The position numbers and the translations under genes are program-made. Source: Oscillatoriophycideae cyanobacterium NC_groundwater_1537_Pr4_S-0.65um_50_18 (GTDB lineage Bacteria > Cyanobacteriota > Cyanobacteriia > Elainellales > Elainellaceae). Taken from it: a stretch of 64,000 nt of DNA. The notes under the pieces were generated by a model that saw only the letters and a program-made list of their open reading frames with translations, was not told the DNA's origin and searched no databases. Positions within the stretch are counted from its first letter, which is position 1. Each line of letters begins with the position of its first letter. Of the stretch, positions 8,781 to 17,487 are shown one piece after another. The stretch lies in assembly GCA_016208305.1 (NCBI GenBank), contig JACQYI010000006.1:558001-622000 (forward strand). Reading direction: 5' to 3'.

Positions 8781-9332
8781 CTAGCTGAAGATGCCAAAGC
8801 CGAAAAGGGCAGCCAGAGTCAGGACGATCGCGCCTAAGGCAACCCAAACAAAGCCGTTGTCTTGTGTATTGACTTTGCTTAAGTCTACAGGCTCAGGTTC
8901 GGGCAAAGGGCGAGGACGAGAAGGTTTGCGGGGGGCTGCGGCTGCGGCGCGTCCTTTGCTGCTATCGGTCGAGTCGTCTAAGGCCGTCAGGTCAGGAATC
9001 TGCGTCAGCCATTCGGGACGAGTTTCCAGCTTGGGGGCTTTGAGAATGTAAAGCACGTTGCGGCTTTGCTGGCGGGTTTTGAGGTCAGGGTGCTTGCCCA
9101 AAGCTTCACAGAGGGCGATCGCTTCCTGATGCTGCCCCGCAGCCTGGTAAGCCGTCACCAACCACATTTGGATTTCGCCCCCCAGAGCCGTTGCTCGGCT
9201 AATCAGCTTGACAGCCTCTTGCAGGCGTTCTACTGACTGGCGATATAGCCCTCGCTCAAAGGCGGCTTTTCCAGCTTCGTACTGGCTAGTGGCGAGGGCT
9301 AGATTGTCAGAGTCTTGGTTTTCGGTGGTCAC
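8781..9332 (-). CDS. Tail-anchored TPR protein
   Basis: 183 aa with a GTG start. Residues about 10-100 contain tetratricopeptide-type helical repeats (YEAGKAAFERGLYRQSVERLQEA and WLVTAYQAAGQHQEAIALCEAL). A Pro/Ala-rich linker follows (about 125-150), then one membrane span at the extreme C-terminus (FVWVALGAIVLTLAALFGFG). The arrangement is that of a tail-anchored protein with a cytoplasmic TPR scaffold. Next to argB on the same strand (41 nt between its start and the argB stop), so co-transcription is likely. Function unknown. Confidence 0.75.
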   Translation of the reverse strand: MTTENQDSDNLALATSQYEAGKAAFERGLYRQSVERLQEAVKLISRATALGGEIQMWLVTAYQAAGQHQEAIALCEALGKHPDLKTRQQSRNVLYILKAPKLETRPEWLTQIPDLTALDDSTDSSKGRAAAAAPRKPSRPRPLPEPEPVDLSKVNTQDNGFVWVALGAIVLTLAALFGFGIFS

Positions 9333-9373
9333 GGGTCAAAACAGGTTTACAAAACAAATTTACGATCGGTATT

Positions 9374-10270
9374 CTACGATCGATATTCAGAGGCAACGAT
9401 CATAGAGCCAATCCCTGCGTCGGTAAACGTCTCTAGCAGCAGCGCATGGGGAATGCGCCCGTCAATAATGTGAGCTGCCTTAACGCCTTGAGCTAGCGAT
9501 CGCACACAGCAGGTGACTTTGGGAATCATGCCGCCGCCGACCACGCCGGATTCAATCAACTGGCGTGCCTCCTGAATATCGACCTTGGCAATTAGGGTAC
9601 TAGGATCTTTATAGTCTCGCAAAATTCCGGCTGTATCCGTCATCAGGATCATCTTTTCGGCTTCTAGGGCAGCGGCGAGTTCTCCCGCTACGGTATCGGC
9701 GTTGATGTTATAAGCCTGTCCTGTCTCATCGGCCGCTACGCTAGACACTACGGGAATGTAGCCATCAGCCAGAAGCGATCGCAGCACTTTTACGTCGATA
9801 CTGCTTACTTCACCCACAAAGCCGATGCCTTCGTCCCCCTGTGGGCGCGCCTGAATCATGTTGCCATCTTTGCCACATAGCCCTACGGCCTTGCCGCCTG
9901 CTTGGTTAATTAGCGACACAATTTCTTTGTTGACCCGACCGACCAACACCATTTCCACCACATCCATCGTGGCGGCATCTGTCACCCGCAAGCCATTCTT
10001 AAACTGCGGTTCGATGCCTAACTTCGTCAACCAAGAGTTAATTTCTGGCCCGCCACCATGCACCACAATGGGTCGCAGCCCGACACAAGATAGAAACACA
10101 ATATCGCGCATGACGCTTTCTTTGAGGTTGCTGTCTTTCATGGCCGCGCCGCCATATTTGACGACGATCGTCCGTCCGGCAAACTGCTGAATATAGGGCA
10201 GAGCTTCACTCAGCACCCTGACTCTCGTGGCTTCCGCTTTCCGGATGTATTCGCTATCAGTAGTGAACAT
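9374..10270 (-). CDS. argB: Acetylglutamate kinase
   Basis: 298 aa. It phosphorylates N-acetylglutamate, the second and controlled step of arginine synthesis; in cyanobacteria the enzyme is relieved of arginine inhibition by PII. Motifs: [11 protein letters not shown] near residue 30, [10 protein letters not shown] near 65, the [13 protein letters not shown] region and the C-terminal GGMIPKV. The N-terminal helix ([22 protein letters not shown]) is that of the hexameric, arginine-sensitive class. I chose the ATG at 10270; the frame runs on to a TTG at 10315, but the extra 15 residues are not typical of the family. Confidence 0.93.
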   Translation of the reverse strand: MFTTDSEYIRKAEATRVRVLSEALPYIQQFAGRTIVVKYGGAAMKDSNLKESVMRDIVFLSCVGLRPIVVHGGGPEINSWLTKLGIEPQFKNGLRVTDAATMDVVEMVLVGRVNKEIVSLINQAGGKAVGLCGKDGNMIQARPQGDEGIGFVGEVSSIDVKVLRSLLADGYIPVVSSVAADETGQAYNINADTVAGELAAALEAEKMILMTDTAGILRDYKDPSTLIAKVDIQEARQLIESGVVGGGMIPKVTCCVRSLAQGVKAAHIIDGRIPHALLLETFTDAGIGSMIVASEYRS

Positions 10271-10460
10271 GGTTGCCTGACTTTTGCGTAGAGGTTGCTT
10301 GGGATCAAGACTCAATCACCCTAATGGATTTTTCAAACCCATCTCTCAGGTGACTCAACTCACGATCCTTAAAGGAATGGGATGGGCGATCGCATTCCAA
10401 TTGAGTGAAGTGTAGCAGCCTCGGTTTTCAAAGAGTGTTCATAGCTACGCTTTTGCCAGA

Positions 10461-10502
10461 ATTGCCCTAGACTTAATTGCCCTAGACTTATTGCCTAGAC
10501 TT
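10461..10502. repeat. Short tandem repeat at the 3' end of aroK
   Basis: attgccctagactta at 10461-10475 and 10476-10490, then a shortened third copy (ttgcctagactt) that runs into the aroK stop codon. The unit supplies the end of the gene, so this repeat may have moved the stop. Confidence 0.85.
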
Positions 10503-11052
10503 GCCGCAAGGAAATCTCACTGGACTTCAAGACCTTGGGCACCTCTGCCAAAATGCGCAGGGCGATCGCTTCTGGCGTTTCGCCAGCCTGCACAGACACT
10601 TGCAAGTCAGCTTGAGCGTAAAGTGGGCGACGCTGTTCTAGTAGGGCACTCAGCTTTTGGTGAGGGTCGGCATCTTGCAGCAGCGGACGCGAAACATCGC
10701 CCTGAAGGCGATCGCAGATTTCTTCTACCGCCACATCTAGCCACACGATTAGGCCATGCTTGAGATGGCTCCAGTTGCGGCGATCGAGCACAATGCCCCC
10801 TCCAGTGGCGATCGTCAATCTGCGATAGGCCGATAGCTCAGCCAGCACCTGGGTTTCTAATTGCCGAAACACCGCCTCACCTGAGGTGGCAAAAATCTCG
10901 CTAATCGGCTGCTGAGCCAACTGCTCAATGACCGTATCGGTGTCAAAAAAGCGGTAGCCCAATTTTTCAGATAAAGCTTTACCGACCGTTGTTTTACCTG
11001 ATCCCATGAGGCCAATCAGGTAGAGGTTAAGGCTTTGGGGAAGGGCGTTCAT
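10495..11052 (-). CDS. aroK: Shikimate kinase
   Basis: 185 aa, the usual length. It phosphorylates shikimate in aromatic amino acid and quinone synthesis. The P-loop is GLMGSGKTTVGKAL near residue 14; the shikimate-binding FDTDT near 36 and GGGIV near 83 are present, as is the lid arginine in SRPLL. A purine-rich AGGAGAG lies upstream of the ATG. It follows petL on the same strand with a perfect hairpin (11072-11104) between them. Confidence 0.93.
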   Translation of the reverse strand: MNALPQSLNLYLIGLMGSGKTTVGKALSEKLGYRFFDTDTVIEQLAQQPISEIFATSGEAVFRQLETQVLAELSAYRRLTIATGGGIVLDRRNWSHLKHGLIVWLDVAVEEICDRLQGDVSRPLLQDADPHQKLSALLEQRRPLYAQADLQVSVQAGETPEAIALRILAEVPKVLKSSEISLRQV

Positions 11053-11071
11053 AGTATAAGTTCTCTCCTAA

Positions 11072-11104
11072 TTTTGAGGGGTGCGCAGTGCGCACCCCTC
11101 AAAA
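11072..11104. repeat. Perfect hairpin with GC-rich core between petL and aroK
   Basis: A 15-bp perfect stem (11072-11086 with 11090-11104) closes a 3-nt loop. The top is gaggggtgcgc / gcgcacccctc and the base is TTTT/AAAA. The 3' arm ends in A residues on either strand, so there is no U-tract and it is not a textbook intrinsic terminator. It resembles the elements at 13925-13967 and 35843-35899. Confidence 0.85.
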
Positions 11105-11112
11105 GCAAAGCG

Positions 11113-11205
11113 CTAGATCAATTTCACAGCGCGCAGCCCAAAAAATAGCACCATTGCCAGACCAAAGGCTCCACCAATCATTGCAAAATAGGCTAATACA
11201 GCCAT
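11113..11205 (-). CDS. petL: Cytochrome b6-f complex subunit VI (PetL)
   Basis: 30 aa, too short for ordinary gene calling: it starts MAVLAYFAMIGG and ends FFGLRAVKLI. One membrane span takes up almost the whole protein and the basic end FGLRAVKLI is typical of cyanobacterial PetL. PetL is a peripheral subunit that stabilises the dimeric cytochrome b6-f complex in the thylakoid membrane. A good Shine-Dalgarno (TGGAGAC) stands 7 nt upstream of the ATG. The family call is from recall of PetL sequences and could be confused with other 30-aa thylakoid subunits. Confidence 0.75.
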   Translation of the reverse strand: MAVLAYFAMIGGAFGLAMVLFFGLRAVKLI

Positions 11206-11892
11206 TTTTGTGTCTCCATTAACGGCACATCACTGCATACAAGACTATTCAATCATCTTCTGGTGTGTTCACGGAACTATTCCGAGTCAGGCCAGGTCTT
11301 GTAGAGCACTCAGGTATTCCTCAAACGGCCATGATTTTTTGAGGCTCAAGCAAAGCCCAAGCCGCAAAAAAATGATGGCCTGAGTATCCCGATCAACTGC
11401 ATCTGCCGCCAGCCCTTAAGCGACTCTTGCGGCTATCTAGCCGACTTCAAAGCCTGAACACGCCTTGACTCAAGCTCTGTTATTCAACCGCTTTGCTGCG
11501 TGATCTAGACGCAGATCAAGGCATAAGCTTCTATGAACCTGCCCTATCAATTTTTGAATTTTTTCCAAAATTTTGGTAAAGTTTGATGCTATCTCGGCTA
11601 GCCAGGTTGGGGTGGGGCAAGTGAGCTGAACCGGAATGAAGCTTTTAGGCCAGAATATTCAAGACAAAGCTTTCAGGACGCAGCTTTTAGAGAGCAGAAA
11701 AAATCACCTTAGGTTTCGCCATTGAACGCAGGATATGGACAGCATTCAGAGCAAGATCAAGACAGTATTCTGGCGAATGCGCTGTGGCTAGCAGGTAAAA
11801 CCTGACCGTAAAATATTCACCTTTTTCAAAAGCCGGATGCCAAGTGTTAGATGGCAGGTTGTTAGATGGCAATGTCACGACTAGGAGCATTT
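11206..11892. other. Long gap between petL and the Tic22-like gene, with one strong hairpin
   Basis: About 690 bp between divergent genes. No convincing protein is encoded: the minus-strand open frame at 11687-11890 has no family features. A stem of about 14 bp (11327-11340 with 11366-11380, one mismatch, arms ggccatgatttttt) encloses a loop of about 25 nt. The region should hold promoters for both petL and the Tic22-like gene, and the hairpin could belong to a leader or small RNA. I see no tRNA or known riboswitch here. Confidence 0.4.
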
Positions 11893-12738
11893 ATGAACTC
11901 ACTCATTCGATTAGGTACAACGATCGGTTTAGTCAGCAGTGTGCTGGCTAGCTCTCTTTTCATGAGTCCGACGCGGGCGCTAGCGCTGACTCCAGAGCAA
12001 GTTATGAGCAGCCTGCAACTGGTTCCCGTGTTTGCATTAATGAACAGCGAGGGAGGCATTTTGCTGGCAACGCCTGAGCAAGGGGAAAATACAACTCCCG
12101 TTGCAGGGATTTTTATTGATGGACAGGCCGCGCAAGCTTTCTTGAATGGCTTAAAGGAAAGCAATCCTCAAGCTGCACAAGGGGCACAGGTAGTTCCTAT
12201 TTCTCTGGCAAAAGTCTATCAGCTTTCCCAAGAGAAAAAAGATGAAGTGCAGTTTGTCTACATCCCTGGTGAGCAGGAAGTAGCCGCCGCTGAGGCTGTT
12301 TTGCGAGAGTCAGGACAGGCGAATCCTTCAGAGTTTCAGGGTGTGCCGCTGTTTGCAGCCCGTTCTAGCGATGAAGATGGAGCTTATCTGACGATTCAGC
12401 AAGGCGATCGCCAAGTCGTACCCATGTACTTCGGTCGTCAAGAACTGCAAGCCGTGATCGATCGCCTCAAGCAGGTGCAGCCCGACCTCGCAGCCAAGAT
12501 GAAAATACAGGTCATTAATCTTGAAGGCTTTATTGCAACGCTGCAATCTAGCAATAATGAAGACTTGACTCAAATTCAGCTTGACCCTAGCGATGCCAGC
12601 ATTGAGTTTACGCGGGCATTCCAGCAGGCCAATCCCAATTTTGGTCAAGCAGCCGGAGGTCAGCAGGCTCCTCGGAACGCTCCAGCCAATCGTCAACAGG
12701 CTCCTCGGAACGCTCCAGCCAACCAGCCTCGCCCATAA
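11893..12738 (+). CDS. Tic22 family protein
   Basis: 281 aa from the ATG at 11893, which has AGGAG five bases upstream; in-frame ATGs at 11866 and 11872 lack one. A signal peptide (RLGTTIGLVSSVLASSLFMSP, cleavage near ALA) is followed by a repeated alpha/beta domain with ALTPEQVMSSLQLVPVFALM and later GVPLFAARSSDEDGAYLTI, as in Tic22. Cyanobacterial Tic22 is a periplasmic chaperone-like protein linked to outer-membrane biogenesis; the chloroplast form works in protein import. The C-terminus is an extra low-complexity tail with two copies of QQAPRNAPAN. Confidence 0.85.
   Translation: MNSLIRLGTTIGLVSSVLASSLFMSPTRALALTPEQVMSSLQLVPVFALMNSEGGILLATPEQGENTTPVAGIFIDGQAAQAFLNGLKESNPQAAQGAQVVPISLAKVYQLSQEKKDEVQFVYIPGEQEVAAAEAVLRESGQANPSEFQGVPLFAARSSDEDGAYLTIQQGDRQVVPMYFGRQELQAVIDRLKQVQPDLAAKMKIQVINLEGFIATLQSSNNEDLTQIQLDPSDASIEFTRAFQQANPNFGQAAGGQQAPRNAPANRQQAPRNAPANQPRP
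12664..12722 (+). repeat. 26-bp direct repeat encoding the Tic22 tail
   Basis: Two identical 26-bp copies (12664-12689 and 12697-12722) spaced 33 bp apart, in frame, giving two copies of an 11-residue Gln/Pro/Asn-rich unit at the end of the Tic22-like protein. Confidence 0.95.
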
Positions 12739-12854
12739 GATTGGGTCTATAGCGCTGGCTGGATCTCATCGGTTTGCAAAGGCTAAGGATTTTGTTGCTT
12801 GAGCCAAGCCCAAGAACACCATTCTTACTTCAATACCGCTACTGACTATTGTTT

Positions 12855-12906
12855 GAGGGGTAGAGGGTGGAAAGAATGACTCGCGCATTCCCCCCCTCTG
12901 CCCCTC
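12855..12906 (+). terminator. Probable terminator after the Tic22-like gene
   Basis: A G-rich arm gaggggtagaggg (12855-12867) pairs with ccctctgcccctc (12894-12906) with one mismatch, loop of 26 nt, followed by TTTG. Just downstream, attagccctcttag is repeated in tandem at 12911-12924 and 12925-12938. Confidence 0.55.
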
Positions 12907-13007
12907 TTTGATTAGCCCTCTTAGATTAGCCCTCTTAGATTTCGACATCGCCACAGGTGTTAGGACTGGGAATATAGTTTCTGTGCTTCTACAATTTGAG
13001 TCTCAAC

Positions 13008-13907
13008 ATGATTTCTGGTCTAGCGCTTTGGCAGTGGCGGCAACAAGCTCAGCAACAGGCGATCGCCGCTCAGGTACCGATCGCAGAAATTGACTGGCTA
13101 CTGCAGGAGCTTGCAAGTCTAGATCGGCTGAGTTTGCGGCTGGAATCCTTTAAGAACAGCCCTGCCATTGCGCTGCCCATGTCTCTGGATGAATTGTCTC
13201 ATCTCTGGGAGCAGCGGCTCAGCGATCGCGTCCCTATTCAGTATTTGGTGGGCAAAACCCCTTGGCGCAATCTCTCGCTGCAGGTGTCGCCAGCGGTGCT
13301 GATTCCTCGCCCTGAAACCGAACTCTTGATTGATCTGGCTGTTGCCGCCGCACAAACAGCAGATTTGCAGCAGGGCGACTGGGCAGACTTGGGGACAGGT
13401 AGCGGCGCGATCGCCATCGGTTTGGCAGCAGCTTTGCCCCAGGCTACCTTGCACGCGGTTGATGTGAGTGCCGCTGCTCTGGCCGTTGCTCAGCAGAATG
13501 CCCGCCAAAACATTCCATACCATGCCAATCTGGGGGGCGATCGCATCCAATTTTATCAAGGGTCGTGGTTTGAGCCACTGAGTCATCTCCAAGGCCAGCT
13601 ATGCGGCGTGGTGTCCAATCCGCCCTACATTCCTAGCATCCTAGTGCCGCAGCTTCAGCCTGAAGTCGCTCAGCACGAACCTCATTTAGCCCTGGATGGT
13701 GGCAAAGACGGTCTGGATGCTATTCGGACTTTAGTGGCACTTGCACCGGACTATTTGCGATCGGGCGGTCTTTGCCTCTTGGAGATGATGGCAGGGCAAG
13801 CCGAGCAGGTGGTCAATCTGCTAGAGGCAGCAGCAGCCTATCGAGATATTCAGGTTCACAAGGACTTGGCAGGTCTCGATCGATTTGCCTTGGCCTATCG
13901 ACGATAG
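13008..13907 (+). CDS. prmC: Release factor glutamine methyltransferase
   Basis: 299 aa. It methylates the Gln of the GGQ motif of RF1 and RF2 (RF1 is encoded at 41-42 kb). The N-terminal helical domain is followed by an AdoMet fold with VLIPRPETELL near residue 97, DLGTGSGAIAIGLA near 129, and the substrate-binding NPPYIPS near 204. I start it at the ATG at 13008; the frame extends only four codons further to a TTG. It converges on cruA with the 13925-13967 hairpin in between. Confidence 0.92.
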   Translation: MISGLALWQWRQQAQQQAIAAQVPIAEIDWLLQELASLDRLSLRLESFKNSPAIALPMSLDELSHLWEQRLSDRVPIQYLVGKTPWRNLSLQVSPAVLIPRPETELLIDLAVAAAQTADLQQGDWADLGTGSGAIAIGLAAALPQATLHAVDVSAAALAVAQQNARQNIPYHANLGGDRIQFYQGSWFEPLSHLQGQLCGVVSNPPYIPSILVPQLQPEVAQHEPHLALDGGKDGLDAIRTLVALAPDYLRSGGLCLLEMMAGQAEQVVNLLEAAAAYRDIQVHKDLAGLDRFALAYRR

Positions 13908-13924
13908 ATGAATCTACGGGCATC

Positions 13925-13967
13925 AGAAATGTTTGAGGGCGCGCGGAGCGCGCCCTCAAACATTTCT
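13925..13967. repeat. Perfect hairpin between convergent prmC and cruA
   Basis: A 20-bp perfect stem (13925-13944 with 13948-13967) and a 3-nt loop (gga). The core gagggcgcgc / gcgcgccctc is flanked by A/T-rich arms that also pair exactly. Read on the minus strand, its 17-nt centre GGCGCGCTCCGCGCGCC is identical to the centre of the 35843-35899 element. The position suits a two-way terminator, but no U-tract follows on either strand. Confidence 0.9.
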
Positions 13968-14023
13968 CAACTAAAGTGACTACAGCCATATATTAAATTG
14001 GCGAACCTGAGAATCAAATCCTT

Positions 14024-16216
14024 CTAACGATCGCCCAAAGGCTTTGACAATGCCGCAGGCTGAAGATTAGGCGATCGACCCTTCCGCACCTGCACGAATC
14101 CGTCTTGGGGCTTGCCCATGCCATAGGTGAGCGCATAGCTGCGGGTGAGCAGCCAAAACCACAGCGCCGGATGGCGGGGTTCGAGCCAGGGCTGAATGGT
14201 ACGGCTAAATTTGGGAACCCAGGCAAAGAGATAGCTGATCAAAGCGCTCAGGGTGAAGTTGAGATAGCTGCCGACCCAGCGAATCAAATCTTTGGCTCCG
14301 GCAAGTTCCCAAATCCACAGTAGAAGCGCCGGGTTTTGCCAAGCCGCTTTAATCGCCATCCGGTTAAACGGTATCCAACCTGCCCGATCTTTGATGAAGC
14401 GATCGGCCACCTCAGGCGACTCACCCGCCAAAACGCCAAAGAAGGTATTCAGCATAGAATTAACCTTCTGAGGCGCCAGGAATTTTCCAGTCGGCACCAT
14501 CATGCCTTTAGAAAATAGCCAAGTGACGGCAATGTTGCTTTGGAACGCCCGAATTTGGTTAAGATGCTCAACTTTGAGCAAATCATGGCGCAGAGCAGTA
14601 TCCAGCAGATCGGTCAAACGAGGCAGGTTACGCACTAGAGAGCCAAACCCCGTAAACACCAGCGGCGACTGGAGCGAAGCTGCATCCCCGATCGCCATTA
14701 ACCGATCAAAGGCGATCGTGCGATCGTTCCCTCGGATGCTGAAGTGTCCTGGAATATAGCCAAAGGTTGCCTTACGCCACTTCAGCTTATCTACATCACA
14801 GCGGCGATACTCCGGCAGGATGGTGAAAAAGTCTTCGTACATTTCCAGCAGTGAACCCGGATTTTCGGGATGCACCTGATGGTAGTGAAACAGGTAAAAC
14901 GTTAGCTCATTGCCTCTGCCCGGAAACAGCTCCCAAATGAGCTGCCGTCCGCGTGAAATATCGCCGTGGCTGTTCAGTACATCGCCGTAGAGAGCATCCC
15001 AGACCCCTGGCTCAAAACCGCCATCAATTACTGCCCCAACCGTGGGGCAAACGCTATCAAAGGCATGTCCGCCATTAATCTGCCAGGCGATCGGTGAAGC
15101 AGTGCCCATCGCATCAATCAGCAGCCGCCCTTCGGCCTGTCGCGCTTTTTGGGTCGGTAAGTGCTTCGCCTGAATGGTAACGCTCCGATCGCCTATCTCA
15201 GCGCGGAAAAACTCCGTTTCGTCCCAGATTTCGCCACCGTAAGATCGCAGCTTCTCGCCACATATCCTCAGGAACTTTTCAGCATCGATCGCAATATTCA
15301 GCACAGTCGGTGTGTGCAGTACGGCAGCTTTTGCCTGAGGCGGATTGTTGGCGTCAAAGAACTTATTAAACCCATCCACATATTCTCTGGCAATAATGCT
15401 TTCAAACTCAGCCGGAGTAAACAATCCCATATCAATGAGGGTTTGAAACTCGCCCCGTGAGATATTCCACTCGCGGTTAATATTGCCAAAAGGCATGCGC
15501 TCGATCAGCAGAACGCGATAGCCCAACTGCGCCATCATGGCGCTATGGACAACCCCTAACGCCCCGCCAATATAGATCAAGTCATAGTCCAGCACCGGAG
15601 CCTTTAACGCAGAACCCCCCAAATTTTCCTGACGGAAGATCACTTGCTTGGGTTGCTGCGGGTTTTTTACTCCTTCGCGCCAACGTTGCTCCCACCAATA
15701 AACCCGCGTCAGGTCATACTCGCCATTGGGAATGTCTTGAAAGTGACGCACCGTTTTGGGATAGCGATCGGCTAACGCTTCAAAAATCGACTGCTGAGTC
15801 AGGTCAATCGCAGGCGGCTCAGGATAGCGGTTAGGAAAGCGATCGCGCAACTCTGCCGTCATTTGCTGCAAAATCTGGCGCTCCTGAGGCAACGCCCGCT
15901 CTGCCCAGCGAAAGACTTTGAGATAAGTTGTGCGCTGTAGCGACCACACAAAAATCGACAGCTCTTGAGACAAATTTGTTGAAGCATCTTTCCGTGAAAC
16001 TGCGGTGGACTTTGCAGATGCCTTCAGCATTGATGGAGGCTCAGCGCTGGAAGAGATTTCTGTGGTAGATCCAGGGCTGTAGGCAAGGCGAATACCATCG
16101 GGAGTCATCTGCTTGGCGATCGCCCCTGCCAGACTGGGCATAAACTCTTGATGCAGCCAATCTCGCACAGCCGTCGTATCTGACGTTGGGACTTCTAAAT
16201 AGAGAATCTCTTGCAT
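14024..16216 (-). CDS. cruA: Lycopene cyclase, CruA type
   Basis: 730 aa flavoprotein-like enzyme. CruA-type cyclases convert lycopene to gamma/beta-carotene. The dinucleotide-binding motif is DLIYIGGALGVVHSAMMA near residue 214, followed by LLIERMPFG and NREWNISR, the CruA form of a signature that reads REQEWNISR in the paralogue CruP. A second FAD-contact motif is AIGDAASLQSPLVFTGFGS. An N-terminal domain of about 200 residues precedes the FAD domain and hydrophobic segments cluster near the C-terminus (ALISYLFAW, ALWFWLL), consistent with membrane contact. Choice of CruA over CruP is from recall. Confidence 0.72.
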   Translation of the reverse strand: MQEILYLEVPTSDTTAVRDWLHQEFMPSLAGAIAKQMTPDGIRLAYSPGSTTEISSSAEPPSMLKASAKSTAVSRKDASTNLSQELSIFVWSLQRTTYLKVFRWAERALPQERQILQQMTAELRDRFPNRYPEPPAIDLTQQSIFEALADRYPKTVRHFQDIPNGEYDLTRVYWWEQRWREGVKNPQQPKQVIFRQENLGGSALKAPVLDYDLIYIGGALGVVHSAMMAQLGYRVLLIERMPFGNINREWNISRGEFQTLIDMGLFTPAEFESIIAREYVDGFNKFFDANNPPQAKAAVLHTPTVLNIAIDAEKFLRICGEKLRSYGGEIWDETEFFRAEIGDRSVTIQAKHLPTQKARQAEGRLLIDAMGTASPIAWQINGGHAFDSVCPTVGAVIDGGFEPGVWDALYGDVLNSHGDISRGRQLIWELFPGRGNELTFYLFHYHQVHPENPGSLLEMYEDFFTILPEYRRCDVDKLKWRKATFGYIPGHFSIRGNDRTIAFDRLMAIGDAASLQSPLVFTGFGSLVRNLPRLTDLLDTALRHDLLKVEHLNQIRAFQSNIAVTWLFSKGMMVPTGKFLAPQKVNSMLNTFFGVLAGESPEVADRFIKDRAGWIPFNRMAIKAAWQNPALLLWIWELAGAKDLIRWVGSYLNFTLSALISYLFAWVPKFSRTIQPWLEPRHPALWFWLLTRSYALTYGMGKPQDGFVQVRKGRSPNLQPAALSKPLGDR

Positions 16217-16388
16217 CGCTAAATTCTAAAACTCCAATTAATTTTCCCAAAAAAGATAGTAAATTTCCTGTAAAACCAGGTTGACATCCACAGAAAATGC
16301 GTTAGACTTCCGGTTACATTCGCTGCTCTTAATAAACTTTACACAGTTCTCATAATTATCAGGGAATGCTTTCCTTAAGGCATCAGCA

Positions 16389-16622
16389 ATGAATTATCCC
16401 ATTCCAGCTAGCCCTCAAGAAATAGTAGCGCTCGGCCACAGGCGAGTGAACGAAGAATTAATTGCCACGGCGATCGCTGGCGTGGTGCAGATCGCCCGTT
16501 TAAAAGGGCAATCTTTAGAAGATTTAACGGCTGAGGTTTTGGCAGATGACAGCATCCTCGATCGCGAATCTCGCCGTTTGCTAAGTGATATCGTGGCGCA
16601 AGCTTGGTGGACTTTGCCCTAA
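16389..16622 (+). CDS. Small conserved protein of unknown function
   Basis: 77 aa, soluble, mostly helical, acidic in its second half (SLEDLTAEVLADDSILDRES). No Cys, signal peptide or membrane span. The composition and an ATG after purine-rich DNA look genuine, and codon use matches neighbouring genes. I do not recognise a function. It is divergent from cruA with a 172-bp gap and is followed by 280 bp of non-coding DNA. Confidence 0.6.
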   Translation: MNYPIPASPQEIVALGHRRVNEELIATAIAGVVQIARLKGQSLEDLTAEVLADDSILDRESRRLLSDIVAQAWWTLP

Positions 16623-16756
16623 AGCAGCTCAAGCCGTTTGTGAGAAGATGAGCAACAGTCCTGCATAGCCTTCTCAGACTTGGTGATTTGCTCAGGGCAG
16701 GCAGTCCTCTGTCCAGAACAACAGCCTAGTGAGCTAGGGCACCCTTCTAACGACAC

Positions 16757-16802
16757 AGCTTGACTGCATAGAGCCTGACTGTAATAGAGCTTGACTACAT
16801 AG
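16757..16802. repeat. Three-copy imperfect tandem repeat upstream of dps
   Basis: agcttgactgcatag (16757-16771), agcctgactgtaatag (16772-16787) and agcttgactacatag (16788-16802). Each unit contains a TTGACT-like hexamer, so the repeat could multiply a -35-like or operator sequence about 100 bp upstream of dps. Confidence 0.8.
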
Positions 16803-16902
16803 ACTGGCTATCTAGTGTTAAAAATCCATACACCATACTGTTTCTTTTTGGCGATCGTATGGCTTAATAATTGTTTAACCTCATACACCAGGATATCGCC
16901 AT

Positions 16903-17487
16903 ATGGGTAGCAACGGTCGTAGTCAGCAGATGCATTACACGCGTATTGATCTCTCCCAAGATATACGAGTGCAGGTCATTGCATTTTTGAACCAGTCTTT
17001 AGCCTCTACGCTCGATCTCAAAACGCAGGTTAAGCAAGCCCATTGGAATGTCAAAGGTATGGATTTCTATCAGCTTCACAGCCTGTTTGATGAAATGGCC
17101 AGTGAGCTAGAAGAATTTGTTGATATGGTGGCAGAGCGCGTGACGGCTCTGGGCGGCATGGCTATGGGAACCGCACGAATTGCGGCTAGTCGCTCCATCT
17201 TGCCAGAATTTCCGTTCGATATTCTTGAGGGTCAAGACTTCGTTACAGCACTGGCCGATCGCTATGCTATGTACGCGAAAGAAGTCCGTGAGGCGATCGA
17301 CAGCACCAATGATCTAGGCGATGCTGACACTGCTGATCTCTACACTGAAATCTCTCGTGCCATCGATAAGCGTCTCTGGTTCTTGGAAGCTCACCTACAA
17401 ACCTCGGTAGAAACTGTTTCTTTGAATGGAACAGCAGACAGCCCAGTCGAGGTATCCAAGTCTAAAAAGGCGCGGGCTAAAAAGTAG
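16903..17487 (+). CDS. dps: Dps family DNA-protection / ferritin-like protein
   Basis: 194 aa. It forms a ferritin-like shell that oxidises and stores iron and protects DNA in stress. The ferroxidase-site signature lies in KQAHWNVKGMDFYQLHSLFD and EMASELEEFVDMVAERV. The C-terminal tail of about 25 residues is Lys-rich (KSKKARAKK), which in some Dps proteins binds DNA. The ATG at 16903 has AGGAT upstream; an internal ATG at codon 11 (MHYTRIDLS) is an alternative. Monocistronic by context. Confidence 0.9.
   Translation: MGSNGRSQQMHYTRIDLSQDIRVQVIAFLNQSLASTLDLKTQVKQAHWNVKGMDFYQLHSLFDEMASELEEFVDMVAERVTALGGMAMGTARIAASRSILPEFPFDILEGQDFVTALADRYAMYAKEVREAIDSTNDLGDADTADLYTEISRAIDKRLWFLEAHLQTSVETVSLNGTADSPVEVSKSKKARAKK

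Noticed and set aside
11687-11890. Minus-strand open frame of 67 codons containing LNAVHIL, also found in SecG (17-nt DNA match to 35771-35787).
   Set aside because: No family features and no supported start. One 17-nt match in a 64-kb window is close to chance, and the context does not suggest a secG fragment.
13119-13592. 157-codon minus-strand open frame.
   Set aside because: Antisense to prmC.
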